This document shows, piece after piece, positions 1 through 6,120 of a stretch of DNA of 9,852 bases. A program made the translations under genes and the position numbers. Origin of the DNA: Candidatus Methanoperedentaceae archaeon (GTDB lineage Archaea > Halobacteriota > Methanosarcinia > Methanosarcinales > Methanoperedenaceae); contig JACUTP010000057.1 of the NCBI GenBank assembly GCA_014859785.1, positions 1-9,852 on the forward strand. The letters run 5' to 3'. Position 1 is the stretch's first letter. Each line of letters begins with the position of its first letter. The notes beneath the pieces were generated by a model. The model searched no databases, was not told where the DNA came from, and was given only the letters and a program-made list of their open reading frames with translations.

Positions 1-2
1 AT

Positions 3-65
3 ATCACCAACCTGTGTGAGAGTGTGGTTTTCATGGTAACAGGTGATAGGGTGGAGTTGAACTAA
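3..65 (+). CDS. C-terminal end of an unidentified gene entering from the left edge
   Basis: An open frame runs from the left edge to a double stop (TAATAA at 63-68). Its last residues read ...LCESVVFMVTGDRVELN. The pattern of hydrophobic strand, Gly and short basic/acidic tail resembles the very end of P-loop cobinamide kinases (CobU type, which often end in 'VYFMVAGIPLKLK'). Twenty codons are far too few to be sure. It would converge on the CLC gene, with the two stop codons 15 bases apart. A leftward start at 34 running off the left edge is an alternative reading of the same bases. Confidence 0.35.
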   Translation: MTNLCESVVFMVTGDRVELN

Positions 66-85
66 TAAACCGAAAACCTGTTACC
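35..85. repeat. 10-bp perfect inverted repeat between convergent gene ends
   Basis: GGTAACAGGT (35-44) and ACCTGTTACC (76-85) are perfect reverse complements separated by 31 bases. The right arm contains the stop codon of the CLC gene and the left arm lies in the tail of the rightward partial frame. A second, overlapping pair, TATCACC (2-8) with GGTGATA (42-48), shares bases with the first, so the two hairpins exclude each other. No long T-run follows on either strand, so this is not a classic intrinsic terminator. Confidence 0.45.
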
Positions 86-1850
86 TGCTCGAACTCAGTT
101 TTGCATGTGTCCTGATAATATCGTATTTCGTAACCAGCCCGATGAGTTTTTTCTGGTCTTTGCTGTCCACGACTGGCAGCCTGCCGATTTTCCTGTCAAG
201 AAGCCTGCCAAGTGCTTTTTCAAGTGATTCCTCTGGTGTGGTAACTATTAACTGTTTAGTCATTACCGTCTCAACAACGGTGCTCTCCCTTTCTTTAACA
301 GGGACATGCTCTGCATCCTCGAACGTCATAATACCAACCAGTTCCTTATTCTCGTTAACCACAGGGAAACCCGTATAACCGTATTTATGTATCAGGTCAA
401 GCACGCTTTTGGCAGTCAACGATGGAAGGATGGTAACCACATTTGTGTTCATTGCATCCTTAACCAGGGCGCGCTCAAGTATATCCACTGTCATCTCGCG
501 CCTGTGGGCAGGGGATGTTGCCCTGCTTTCTGCCTGTTTCTCGTATATTGTCCATTTCCCTGACAGGAGATATGAAAGAGTCGATGCTACCATAAGAGGT
601 GCAAGCAGGTTGTAGTTTCCTGCCATCTCAGAAACCATTACAATAGCGGCAATCGGGACTTTTGCAATACCTGCAAGCAATGCGCCCATTCCTACCAGGA
701 CGTATGAGCCTGGCTGTGTAATTGTATTCGGGAAAATGGAATTCATTATCTGCCCGAAAGCCCCGCCAACCATTCCGCCTATTACCAGTGACGGTGCAAA
801 CACGCCCCCGCTGCCACCGGAAGTGATGGTAAACGAGGTGGCGATTATTTTGATAAGCACAAGCACCATCATGAGGGCTACTGACAGGGTGACAAGGTCG
901 CCGTTCATTGCGATCTGTACCCAGCCGTAACCTGTCCCGAGTACCTGCGGGAAGAATATGGCAATAATCCCGACAAAAAGTCCTCCGATTGCAGGTTTGA
1001 AATGTGGTTTAATTTTAAGAGGCCTGAAAAATTTGTTGCGCAGTCCGTAGAAAATTACCACGAACAGTATCGCTGTTGCAGCGCACAGTATCCCGAGAAT
1101 CCCGTAAAAAATGAGCTCTGAAGGATGTGTGAAACTGAAACTCGGCATAGAGAAGATGTGCCCCCACCCGAAGAATGATGAGAATATTGAATATGCGATA
1201 GTGGATGAAATAAATGCTGGAACAAGCCCTTCGGTTTCCATGTCGCTTTTGTAGAGAACCTCAATAGCAAATATTGACCCGCCAAGCGGCGCCTTGAATA
1301 TACTGCCAATGCCTGCTGCCGTTCCGCAGATAAGCATAATCCTGCGGTCGCGGTCACTCAGTTTCAGGAACGTGGCAAGGGCTGAACCGAAACCTGCCCC
1401 GATCTGGGCAATCGGTCCCTCCCTGCCTGCACTGCCTCCAGTACCTATGGTGATGATAGATGAAACGGATTTTATAATCGGCACCCGTTTCCTGATAATT
1501 CCCCTTTTGTTGTTGTAAGCGTCAATGACAGCATCAGTGCCGTGTCCTTCGGCTTCAGGCGCAAAAGTGAAAATTATGATGCCTGCAAGCAATCCGCCTG
1601 CTGCTGGTAACAGGAACATGACCCATTTAGCGGTTTCAAAATCCGGCGGGGTGAATAATGACAATTCACCAGCAGGCACGGGTGGATAATAGCCGCCGAC
1701 GCCGCCAAGGATGTAATTTGTAGCAGCTCCCAGCCCGAGATAGAAAAGGATGGCGCCAAAGCCTGATACAATCCCGATTATGATGCTGAAAAGAGTCCAC
1801 CTCTGCACCTGTCTTAAATCAAGCTCATTTAAAATTTCACGAAGTTTCAA
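81..1850 (-). CDS. CLC-type chloride channel/transporter with C-terminal CBS pair
   Basis: This 589-residue integral membrane protein moves chloride or similar anions across the cell membrane. CLC signatures are clear: GSAGREGP at 139-146 with the gating Glu at 144, KAPLGGSIFAIEV at 186-198, GGSGGVFAPS at 345-354, and a Tyr near 436 where the central-pore Tyr is expected. The usual GSGIP motif is replaced by GHGTD (102-106). The position of the internal proton glutamate (E203 of E. coli ClC-ec1) is Val198, as in many CLC channels. Two CBS domains follow at about 463-515 and 527-582; in this family they usually sense adenine nucleotides or ionic strength. The start is TTG, chosen because GAGGAAG sits 8 bases upstream and no ATG lies near. 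A TATA-like element lies about 45 bases upstream. The gene is divergent from the DUF5788-like gene. Confidence 0.93.
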   Translation of the reverse strand: MKLREILNELDLRQVQRWTLFSIIIGIVSGFGAILFYLGLGAATNYILGGVGGYYPPVPAGELSLFTPPDFETAKWVMFLLPAAGGLLAGIIIFTFAPEAEGHGTDAVIDAYNNKRGIIRKRVPIIKSVSSIITIGTGGSAGREGPIAQIGAGFGSALATFLKLSDRDRRIMLICGTAAGIGSIFKAPLGGSIFAIEVLYKSDMETEGLVPAFISSTIAYSIFSSFFGWGHIFSMPSFSFTHPSELIFYGILGILCAATAILFVVIFYGLRNKFFRPLKIKPHFKPAIGGLFVGIIAIFFPQVLGTGYGWVQIAMNGDLVTLSVALMMVLVLIKIIATSFTITSGGSGGVFAPSLVIGGMVGGAFGQIMNSIFPNTITQPGSYVLVGMGALLAGIAKVPIAAIVMVSEMAGNYNLLAPLMVASTLSYLLSGKWTIYEKQAESRATSPAHRREMTVDILERALVKDAMNTNVVTILPSLTAKSVLDLIHKYGYTGFPVVNENKELVGIMTFEDAEHVPVKERESTVVETVMTKQLIVTTPEESLEKALGRLLDRKIGRLPVVDSKDQKKLIGLVTKYDIIRTHAKLSSSR

Positions 1851-1887
1851 AGTAAGGTCTTCCTCGTGGATTTAATATAACTCATCA

Positions 1888-1903
1888 TACTTTAATATCT
1901 TCC
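1888..1903 (-). promoter_or_regulatory. Probable TATA box of the CLC gene
   Basis: On the minus strand this stretch reads AAGATATTAAAGTATG, a TATA-like element. The expected start of transcription is near 1870, which would leave a leader of about 20 bases containing the GAGGAAG ribosome binding site (1865-1859). A second AT-rich block at 1871-1880 is too close to the TTG start to give that leader. The intergenic region is divergent and very AT-rich, so some of these boxes may serve the rightward gene. Confidence 0.35.
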
Positions 1904-1950
1904 AGAAGCAATAACATATTTTACAAGCCAGTGATATGGAATAAGATATA

Positions 1951-2418
1951 ATGAAGAAAATGGAACAGCATAATCTGGATGACCTCATTTCGGCTGAAGA
2001 AAGGGAACATTTCCTATCCGGGTTGCACCGCTACCTTGTATGGGTCGGGGAAAAATTACCTGATGAAGTGGAAGTGGACGGGAAAAAAATAAGACTTCAT
2101 GACCTTATATGGCGCTGTGCCCACAAGAAGCAGTTTTCCGAAGAGGAAAAGAAACGGCTTCTTGAGCTGGTTGATATTCTGGAGAAAAAAGAAAAACATG
2201 ATGAGAGTATCCTGCAGAAAGCGAATCTCACCCACGAGGAAGCTAAACAGCTGTACCATGAATCTGCAAGCCTTATCAGGGCAATTATTGATTTGAGGGA
2301 TTGTGAATCAGGAAAATTACAGCCAATAGAAACAGGTGCGGAAATAAGAACTAAAGTAAACGATGCACGAAGGTGGCTTGGGTTTTTGAAAAACATTGGT
2401 AAGGACAGCGTTGTTTGA
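1951..2418 (+). CDS. DUF5788-like small cytoplasmic protein
   Basis: A 155-residue, strongly charged and mostly helical protein without signal peptide or membrane helix. The arrangement is an N-terminal helix, a 'lPdeVeVdGKkIrLhdLIWRc' segment (37-56), a Lys/Glu-rich helix (62-85) and a closing 'ARRWLGFLKNI' motif (139-149). It matches my recall of DUF5788, a family of unknown function found in haloarchaea and Methanosarcinales. No catalytic motif is visible. ATG 1951 is taken as start, but ATG 1960 is in frame and neither has a strong Shine-Dalgarno. It lies 130 bases upstream of secE in the same direction, with a separate TATA-like element before secE, so it is probably its own unit. Confidence 0.75.
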   Translation: MKKMEQHNLDDLISAEEREHFLSGLHRYLVWVGEKLPDEVEVDGKKIRLHDLIWRCAHKKQFSEEEKKRLLELVDILEKKEKHDESILQKANLTHEEAKQLYHESASLIRAIIDLRDCESGKLQPIETGAEIRTKVNDARRWLGFLKNIGKDSVV

Positions 2419-2454
2419 TTTCTTCGACCGTATTGGCTGCTGCCCATAGAAAAG

Positions 2455-2466
2455 TATTTTTATATT
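2455..2466 (+). promoter_or_regulatory. Probable TATA box of the secE-spt5-rpl11 operon
   Basis: The sequence TATTTTTATATT is the best TATA-like match between the DUF5788-like gene and secE. Transcription would begin near 2485-2490, giving a leader of about 60 bases. Just before the secE start a nine-codon frame (ATG 2533 to TAA 2559) overlaps the TTG start. It may be chance, but it could bear on the efficiency of secE initiation. Confidence 0.45.
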
Positions 2467-2548
2467 GAAAGTAATTGATGGTTGCTATTATTTTTGGATA
2501 GCTTTTATTCCACTCATTTCTAATATTAGACCATGGATGTGAAAAAGA

Positions 2549-2749
2549 TTGTTAGATAATAAAGAAGCGCCGGGAAATGTGCCTTTGAGATTGGGCGAAT
2601 ATCTGAGGGTTCTGAAATTAACACGTAAACCCACAAGGGACGAGTTTATGGTTATAGCAAAAGTAGCGGGAGCCGGCATATTTTTGATTGGATTCGTTGG
2701 TTTTATCATATATTTACTTATATCTGAAATGCCCGGATGGTTATCATGA
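2549..2749 (+). CDS. secE: Preprotein translocase subunit SecE (Sec61 gamma)
   Basis: SecE clamps the SecY channel in the cell membrane and is needed for protein export and membrane insertion. The 66 residues show the archaeal pattern: an amphipathic helix with 'LRVLKLTRKPTRDEF' (19-33) followed by one membrane helix (about 38-58) and a very short outside tail. The start is taken as TTG with a weak GATGTGA upstream (2537-2543); GTG 2579 is an in-frame alternative that would remove nine poorly conserved residues. The stop overlaps the spt5 start as ATGA, the usual sign of translational coupling. The secE-spt5-rpl11 order is conserved in euryarchaea, which supports the call. Confidence 0.93.
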   Translation: MLDNKEAPGNVPLRLGEYLRVLKLTRKPTRDEFMVIAKVAGAGIFLIGFVGFIIYLLISEMPGWLS

Positions 2750-3222
2750 ATGATGAAAATACGGTTGAAGACAGTCCTATATATGTAGTCAAAACAACAG
2801 CTAACCAGGAAAGGGCGGTCGCCAACCTTATTGAAAAAGTAACAAAAAAAGAACACCTTGATATCAGGGCAATACTCGTACCTGACGAACTGAAAGGATA
2901 TGTTCTTGTTGAAGCATCCCGCCCTGAAATTGTTGACCAGGCTATCCAGACACTACCCCATGCAAGGGCGCTTGTGAAAGGACAGTCCAGTTTTTCTGAG
3001 GTCGAACATTTCCTGACACCGAAACTTACAGTCACAGGTATTACCGAGGGCAGTATAGTAGAGCTTATTTCAGGTCCGTTTAAGGGTGAAAAAGCAAGAG
3101 TTAAGAGGATTGATGAAACTCATGAAGAGATTACCGTCGAGTTGTTTGAGGCGATGGTTCCCATCCCTGTAACGGTTCGCGGTGATAATGTGAGAGTATT
3201 GAAACGCGAAGAAACAGAATAA
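2746..3222 (+). CDS. spt5: Transcription elongation factor Spt5 (NusG homologue)
   Basis: Spt5, with its partner Spt4, closes the clamp of archaeal RNA polymerase and raises processivity. It may also link polymerase to the ribosome. The 158-residue product has an NGN domain ('IYVVKTTANQERAVANLI' from residue 12, to about 90) and a KOW domain (about 100-158) with the typical 'GSIVELISGPFKGEKARVKRID'. ATG 2746 is preferred over in-frame ATG 2737 because it forms the ATGA overlap with the secE stop and has GGATGG six bases upstream. Length is normal for archaea. rpl11 follows after 27 bases, so the three genes are almost certainly co-transcribed. Confidence 0.95.
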   Translation: MNDENTVEDSPIYVVKTTANQERAVANLIEKVTKKEHLDIRAILVPDELKGYVLVEASRPEIVDQAIQTLPHARALVKGQSSFSEVEHFLTPKLTVTGITEGSIVELISGPFKGEKARVKRIDETHEEITVELFEAMVPIPVTVRGDNVRVLKREETE

Positions 3223-3249
3223 TAATTATTTGATAAAGGAGATATAAAA

Positions 3250-3732
3250 ATGGCTAACGTTGTAGAAGCATTGGTTCCTGGCGGACAGGCAACACCCGGT
3301 CCTCCACTGGGTCCTGCACTGGGTCCACTTGGTGTGAATATAAAAGCAATTATAGACAAGATTAATGAAGAAACAAAAGCTTTCAATGGAATGCAGGTTC
3401 CGGTGAAAGTTATAATTGATGATAAAAAAAACTTTACCATTTCTGTGGGAACCCCGCCGACATCTGCATTGATTATGAAAGAGGTCGGAATCGAGAAAGG
3501 TTCAGGAACACCGAATACCGAGACCGTTGCTGACCTGACACTGGAGCAGGCAGTAAAAATAGCTCGCATGAAAAAGAGTACCACTTTTGCCAGGTCATTA
3601 AAAAATGCGGTAAAATCAGTTGTCGGCTCATGCCTTCCTCTTGGTGTTACTTTCGAGGGGCTAAAAACAAAGGAAGCTATTGATGCTATAAACAGCGGAA
3701 AGTTTGACCAGGAATTAACCGGGGAATTGTAA
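3250..3732 (+). CDS. rpl11: Large ribosomal subunit protein uL11
   Basis: uL11 binds 23S rRNA at the GTPase-associated centre at the base of the ribosomal stalk and takes part in factor binding. The 160 residues carry the family signature 'PGGQATPGPPLGPALGPLGVN' near the N-terminus (10-30), the N-terminal domain to about 70, and the C-terminal rRNA-binding domain with 'KKSTTFARSLKNAVKSVVGSC'. A good ribosome binding site, AGGAGAT at 3237-3243, precedes ATG 3250 by six bases. In many euryarchaea rpl1, rpl10 and rpl12 follow directly. Here the operon stops at a strong hairpin and an opposing gene begins, so the stalk genes must lie elsewhere. Confidence 0.97.
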   Translation: MANVVEALVPGGQATPGPPLGPALGPLGVNIKAIIDKINEETKAFNGMQVPVKVIIDDKKNFTISVGTPPTSALIMKEVGIEKGSGTPNTETVADLTLEQAVKIARMKKSTTFARSLKNAVKSVVGSCLPLGVTFEGLKTKEAIDAINSGKFDQELTGEL

Positions 3733-3759
3733 TACTTAATTTCAAGTTTAATGCGCGCG

Positions 3760-3791
3760 CACGTATTGATTTGCAATACGTGGTTTTTTTT
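3760..3791 (+). terminator. Hairpin plus U8 tract after rpl11
   Basis: CACGTATTG (3760-3768) and CAATACGTG (3774-3782) form a perfect 9-bp stem with a five-base loop. A single G and then eight T residues (3784-3791) follow. It looks like a bacterial rho-independent terminator, although archaeal termination generally needs only a U-tract. The T-run overlaps the stop codon (3792-3790) of the opposing thioredoxin reductase gene. On the minus strand the hairpin is followed by GC-rich sequence, so it should act only on rightward transcripts. Confidence 0.8.
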
Positions 3792-4704
3792 ATTTTGTGA
3801 GTTCTTCTATATACTTTCCAGCAGATACGGCTGCGATTGCACCATCCCCGACAGCGGTGGCTATCTGGCGAAGAGGCGTATTCCTGCAGTCTCCTGCCGC
3901 GAAAATACCCCCTGCGGATGTTTCCATCCTCTGGCTTGCGATAATAAATCCCCAATCGTCTTTTTCAACATCCGTGAAACCTGTATTCGGGTCAAGACCC
4001 ACATAAATAAAAACACCGTCGGTTTTTAATTCAGAAATTTCATCTGTACTTACTTTCCTTAAAATTACTTTTTCAACTACGTTGCTTCCGGCAATTTCTT
4101 CCACTACAGAATCACATACGAATTTTATTTTCGGGTTCGCAAAAGCCTTTTCCTGGTTAATTTTCTCAGCCCGCAGTTCATCCCGCCTGTGGATAACATA
4201 TACCTTTTTCACCATTTTTGTCAGGAAAATGGCTTCCGTGATTGCAGAATCCCCGCCGCCGACAACCACGGCTACCTTATCCCTGAAGAAAAACCCGTCG
4301 CATGTGGCACAGTATGAAACACCCCTGCCTGTAAATTCAAGCTCTCCTTTTACACCGAGTTTACGGGGTGTTGTGCCTGAAGCGATTATCACCGCCTTTG
4401 TTTCAATGTCGCCTTCGGTTGTTTTTACGAGCTTCGTATCTCCTTTATCATCAATTGCCGTGACATCGACCATGTTCCTGAATTCAAGCCCGAATTTCTG
4501 TGCATGCTCTTCGAATTTTGCTGCAAGTTCTGCGCCTGATATTTCCAGGAATCCAGGAAAGTTTTCCACAAGGTCTGTAACTATAATCTGCCCGCCAACT
4601 CCTTTTCCTTCAAGAAGAACGGCATCCAGCATTGCGCGTTTTGCATATATCCCTGCTGTCAATCCGGCAGGACCGCCACCGATTATTACTACATCATATA
4701 CCAT
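3790..4704 (-). CDS. trxB: Thioredoxin-disulfide reductase (flavoprotein)
   Basis: This enzyme passes electrons from a reduced nicotinamide (or another donor in some methanogens) through FAD to a redox-active disulfide and on to thioredoxin-like partners. The 304 residues show the FAD-binding GGGPAG (9-14), the redox motif CATC (132-135), the second dinucleotide fold GGGDSA (149-154), HRRDELRA (172-179) with the arginines that usually contact the NADPH 2'-phosphate, and the closing FAD motif 'GIFAAGDCR' (266-274). Length is typical of low-molecular-weight TrxR. The start ATG at 4704 has only a weak GTGTGA upstream. The likely partner here is the disulfide oxidoreductase at 6268-6930. Its promoter lies in the 156-base divergent region. 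Confidence 0.95.
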   Translation of the reverse strand: MVYDVVIIGGGPAGLTAGIYAKRAMLDAVLLEGKGVGGQIIVTDLVENFPGFLEISGAELAAKFEEHAQKFGLEFRNMVDVTAIDDKGDTKLVKTTEGDIETKAVIIASGTTPRKLGVKGELEFTGRGVSYCATCDGFFFRDKVAVVVGGGDSAITEAIFLTKMVKKVYVIHRRDELRAEKINQEKAFANPKIKFVCDSVVEEIAGSNVVEKVILRKVSTDEISELKTDGVFIYVGLDPNTGFTDVEKDDWGFIIASQRMETSAGGIFAAGDCRNTPLRQIATAVGDGAIAAVSAGKYIEELTK

Positions 4705-4860
4705 TTATTTCACACTCTGATGATTGTTCCTTTATCTTCCTGATTGTGACCAAACTTTAATAGCTTTATCTCCATCCGGCGGAATCTTTATATTGTAGTA
4801 AGGTATACTATTATATGTAAGTAAAACTTACACATGAAATAAAAAACATAAGGTGAAAAA
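4705..4860. promoter_or_regulatory. Divergent promoter region between trxB and the GMMG/PepSY gene
   Basis: For the rightward gene, CTTTATATTG (4786-4795), preceded by the purine-containing GGCGGAAT, is a good BRE/TATA pair. It predicts a transcription start near 4815-4820. A GGTGA ribosome binding site (4852-4856) lies four bases before ATG 4861. For trxB, the minus strand reads CTATTAAAG around 4755-4764, a plausible but weaker TATA box. A second AT-rich element, ATTATATG (4810-4817), overlaps the palindrome and could be an alternative box. Confidence 0.5.
4816..4832. promoter_or_regulatory. 17-bp perfect palindrome, candidate operator
   Basis: TGTAAGT (4816-4822) and ACTTACA (4826-4832) are perfect reverse complements around the spacer AAA. 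The palindrome sits where transcription of the GMMG/PepSY gene is predicted to start, a usual position for an archaeal repressor site. A weaker pair, TAGTA (4796-4800) and TACTA (4806-4810), lies just upstream. The winged-helix protein encoded at 5785 is the nearest candidate ligand, but the same 17-bp site is not present ahead of that gene. Confidence 0.5.
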
Positions 4861-5706
4861 ATGAATAAAAATAGAATAGCAGCAATTGCCATTGTGGTTG
4901 TTGTGCTGGCAGCAGGTTATGCAGCGGCAAGACCTGCAACTAATGGCGGCTTCTGGAACACCGGAATTGCCAGCTTTGTCCCTGGAATCGGGATGATGGG
5001 TAATTACGGCAGCCAGGGCAACGGAATGATGGGCTACGGCGGCGGCTTTGGTAATGGCGGCGGTATGATGGGTTACAGTGACGGAAGCGGCATGATGGGC
5101 TACGGTGGCTATGGCGCTGGAAATGGCATGGGCGGCATGATGGGCTACGGTGCCGGAAACGGCGCAGCCTGCGGAATGGATGACAGTTATTCAAGCCCTG
5201 GCTACAGTACTTCGGCTGACCCCATAACCATCAAGGAAGCAAAAACAGCAGTTGAGCAGTATCTGGAATCGACAGGAAATCCTGACCTTGAACTTGCAGA
5301 GATAATGGAATTTTCCAATCACTTTTATGCAGGGGTTAAGGAAAAAAGCACTGACATACACGCATTCGAGCTTATTGTCAACAAATACACCGGCGCAATT
5401 TCTCCCGAGATGGGCCCGAACATGATGTGGAACACGAAATACGGGCACATGGCACGGGGTGTAACAGGTACACAGGAACCCACAGTAACTGAAGAACAGG
5501 CGATTGCGTATGCACAGGCTTACCTTGACAGGGTTATGCCAGGAACAACAGTAGATGAGCATGCAGACAGGTTCTATGGCTACTACACCATACATACCAT
5601 AGAAGACGGAAGGATTGCAGGAATGCTCAGTGTAAACATTTACACAGGCGCCGTCTGGTACCACAACTGGCACGGTGGGTTCGTGGACATGCTGGAAGTG
5701 GAATAA
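4861..5706 (+). CDS. Exported Met/Gly-rich protein with GMMG repeats and two PepSY-like domains
   Basis: A 281-residue protein with an N-terminal signal or anchor (residues 5-23, rich in Ile, Val, Ala after two Lys/Arg). Next is a Gly/Met/Tyr-rich stretch (about 41-101) with five GMMG units (MM at 45, 56, 69, 78 and 93), four of them GMMGY. Two PepSY-like domains follow, at about 120-195 ('TIKEAKTAVEQYL ... VNKYTGAISPEMGPNMMWN') and 206-278 ('TEEQAIAYAQAYLD ... VNIYTGAVW'). PepSY domains often occur in exported proteins. Methionine pairs in exported proteins can bind Cu(I) or Ag(I), so metal binding is possible, but this is inference. One Cys (104) follows the repeats. A GGTGA site precedes the ATG. 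It is divergent from trxB and 78 bases ahead of a winged-helix regulator. Confidence 0.8.
   Translation: MNKNRIAAIAIVVVVLAAGYAAARPATNGGFWNTGIASFVPGIGMMGNYGSQGNGMMGYGGGFGNGGGMMGYSDGSGMMGYGGYGAGNGMGGMMGYGAGNGAACGMDDSYSSPGYSTSADPITIKEAKTAVEQYLESTGNPDLELAEIMEFSNHFYAGVKEKSTDIHAFELIVNKYTGAISPEMGPNMMWNTKYGHMARGVTGTQEPTVTEEQAIAYAQAYLDRVMPGTTVDEHADRFYGYYTIHTIEDGRIAGMLSVNIYTGAVWYHNWHGGFVDMLEVE
4981..5163 (+). repeat. In-gene GMMGY-coding repeat tract
   Basis: Irregularly spaced copies of a unit close to ATGATGGGCTACGG recur (for example from 5027, 5092 and 5137, with diverged copies near 4993 and 5066). They are separated by GGC/GGA/AAT-rich spacers of 9 to 24 bases. The tract is more GC-rich than its surroundings. 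Variation in copy number between strains by slippage or recombination is likely. Confidence 0.75.
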
Positions 5707-5745
5707 CCCTTCCGGCATTTATTTAATTATCAGGCTTCCTTTTAA

Positions 5746-5755
5746 TTTAAATATT
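5746..5755 (+). promoter_or_regulatory. Probable TATA box of the winged-helix regulator operon
   Basis: TTTAAATATT lies about 30-39 bases before the GTG start at 5785. Transcription would begin near 5772-5778, leaving a very short leader that just covers the GGTGA ribosome binding site (5776-5780). The T-rich stretch 5737-5743 just upstream could also end the transcript of the preceding gene. Confidence 0.4.
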
Positions 5756-5784
5756 TTCAATGTCTTTAGCTTACCGGTGAAAAG

Positions 5785-6120
5785 GTGGATAAACAACAGC
5801 TCGCTGAAATCTTAAACGCACTTGGGAATGAACACAGCATTACTATTATAGGAATCCTTGCCAGCGGTGAGCGTTATGTTTCAGAGCTTGCAAAAGAAGT
5901 CGGCATATCCAGACCGCTTCTTTATCTTCACCTTAAAAAACTCGAAAATGCCGGGCTTGTGGAAAGTGAGATAAGGCATTTTGATGAACCGCCATATACA
6001 AAGAAGTTTTACAGGGCAAAAGACTTTGAATTAACACTATCATTAAGTAGAATCAGGGAAGTATTAACTCAGGAGGTTAAAGTTTATGCAAATGATGGAC
6101 TTTCTACAAACAAATACTGA
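5785..6120 (+). CDS. ArsR-like winged helix-turn-helix transcription regulator
   Basis: A 111-residue DNA-binding protein. The core 'LAEILNALGNEHSITIIGIL' is the dimer/first-helix part of ArsR-type regulators. It is followed by a helix-turn-helix in which 'YVSELAKEVGISRPLLYLHLKKLENAGLV' (33-61) contains the recognition helix, and then a short wing ('YTKKFYRA', 71-78). No Cys cluster or His-rich metal site is seen, so direct metal sensing in the ArsR/SmtB manner is not supported; the C-terminal helix may bind a partner or ligand. GTG 5785 is the start because GGTGA lies four bases upstream. The last 35 bases overlap the next small gene, which implies coupled translation. It probably controls its own operon and perhaps the exported protein upstream. 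Confidence 0.85.
   Translation: MDKQQLAEILNALGNEHSITIIGILASGERYVSELAKEVGISRPLLYLHLKKLENAGLVESEIRHFDEPPYTKKFYRAKDFELTLSLSRIREVLTQEVKVYANDGLSTNKY
6071..6077 (+). promoter_or_regulatory. Strong ribosome binding site inside the regulator gene
   Basis: AGGAGGT is a near-perfect anti-16S match located within the 3' part of the winged-helix coding region, eight bases before ATG 6086. It is the main evidence that the overlapping small frame is a real gene. Confidence 0.75.

Noticed and set aside
3120..3776. Long minus-strand open frame (218 codons) opposite rpl11
   Set aside because: It is antisense to uL11 and the end of Spt5, with no known domain and a composition that mirrors the real genes.
4082..4720. 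Plus-strand open frame of 212 codons opposite trxB
   Set aside because: The minus strand encodes an intact thioredoxin reductase. The frame is Ser/Thr/Pro-rich in the way typical of antisense frames.
4816..4832. Palindrome considered as a copper 'cop box' (TACAnnTGTA)
   Set aside because: The half-sites are in the opposite order (TGTA...TACA) and spacing, so the known copper-repressor site does not fit.
4981..5163. Repeat tract considered as a CRISPR array or intergenic tandem repeat
   Set aside because: Units are short, irregular and in frame with the protein; spacers are not unique sequences of uniform length.
4940..5194. Arg/His/Cys-rich minus-strand frame over the GMMG tract
   Set aside because: The low-complexity composition is the reverse reading of the glycine-methionine repeats; there is no start context or domain.
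5191..5718. Minus-strand frame of 175 codons with many Cys and Val residues
   Set aside because: It lies antisense to the PepSY-like domains, which have a clear frame, a ribosome binding site and a signal peptide.
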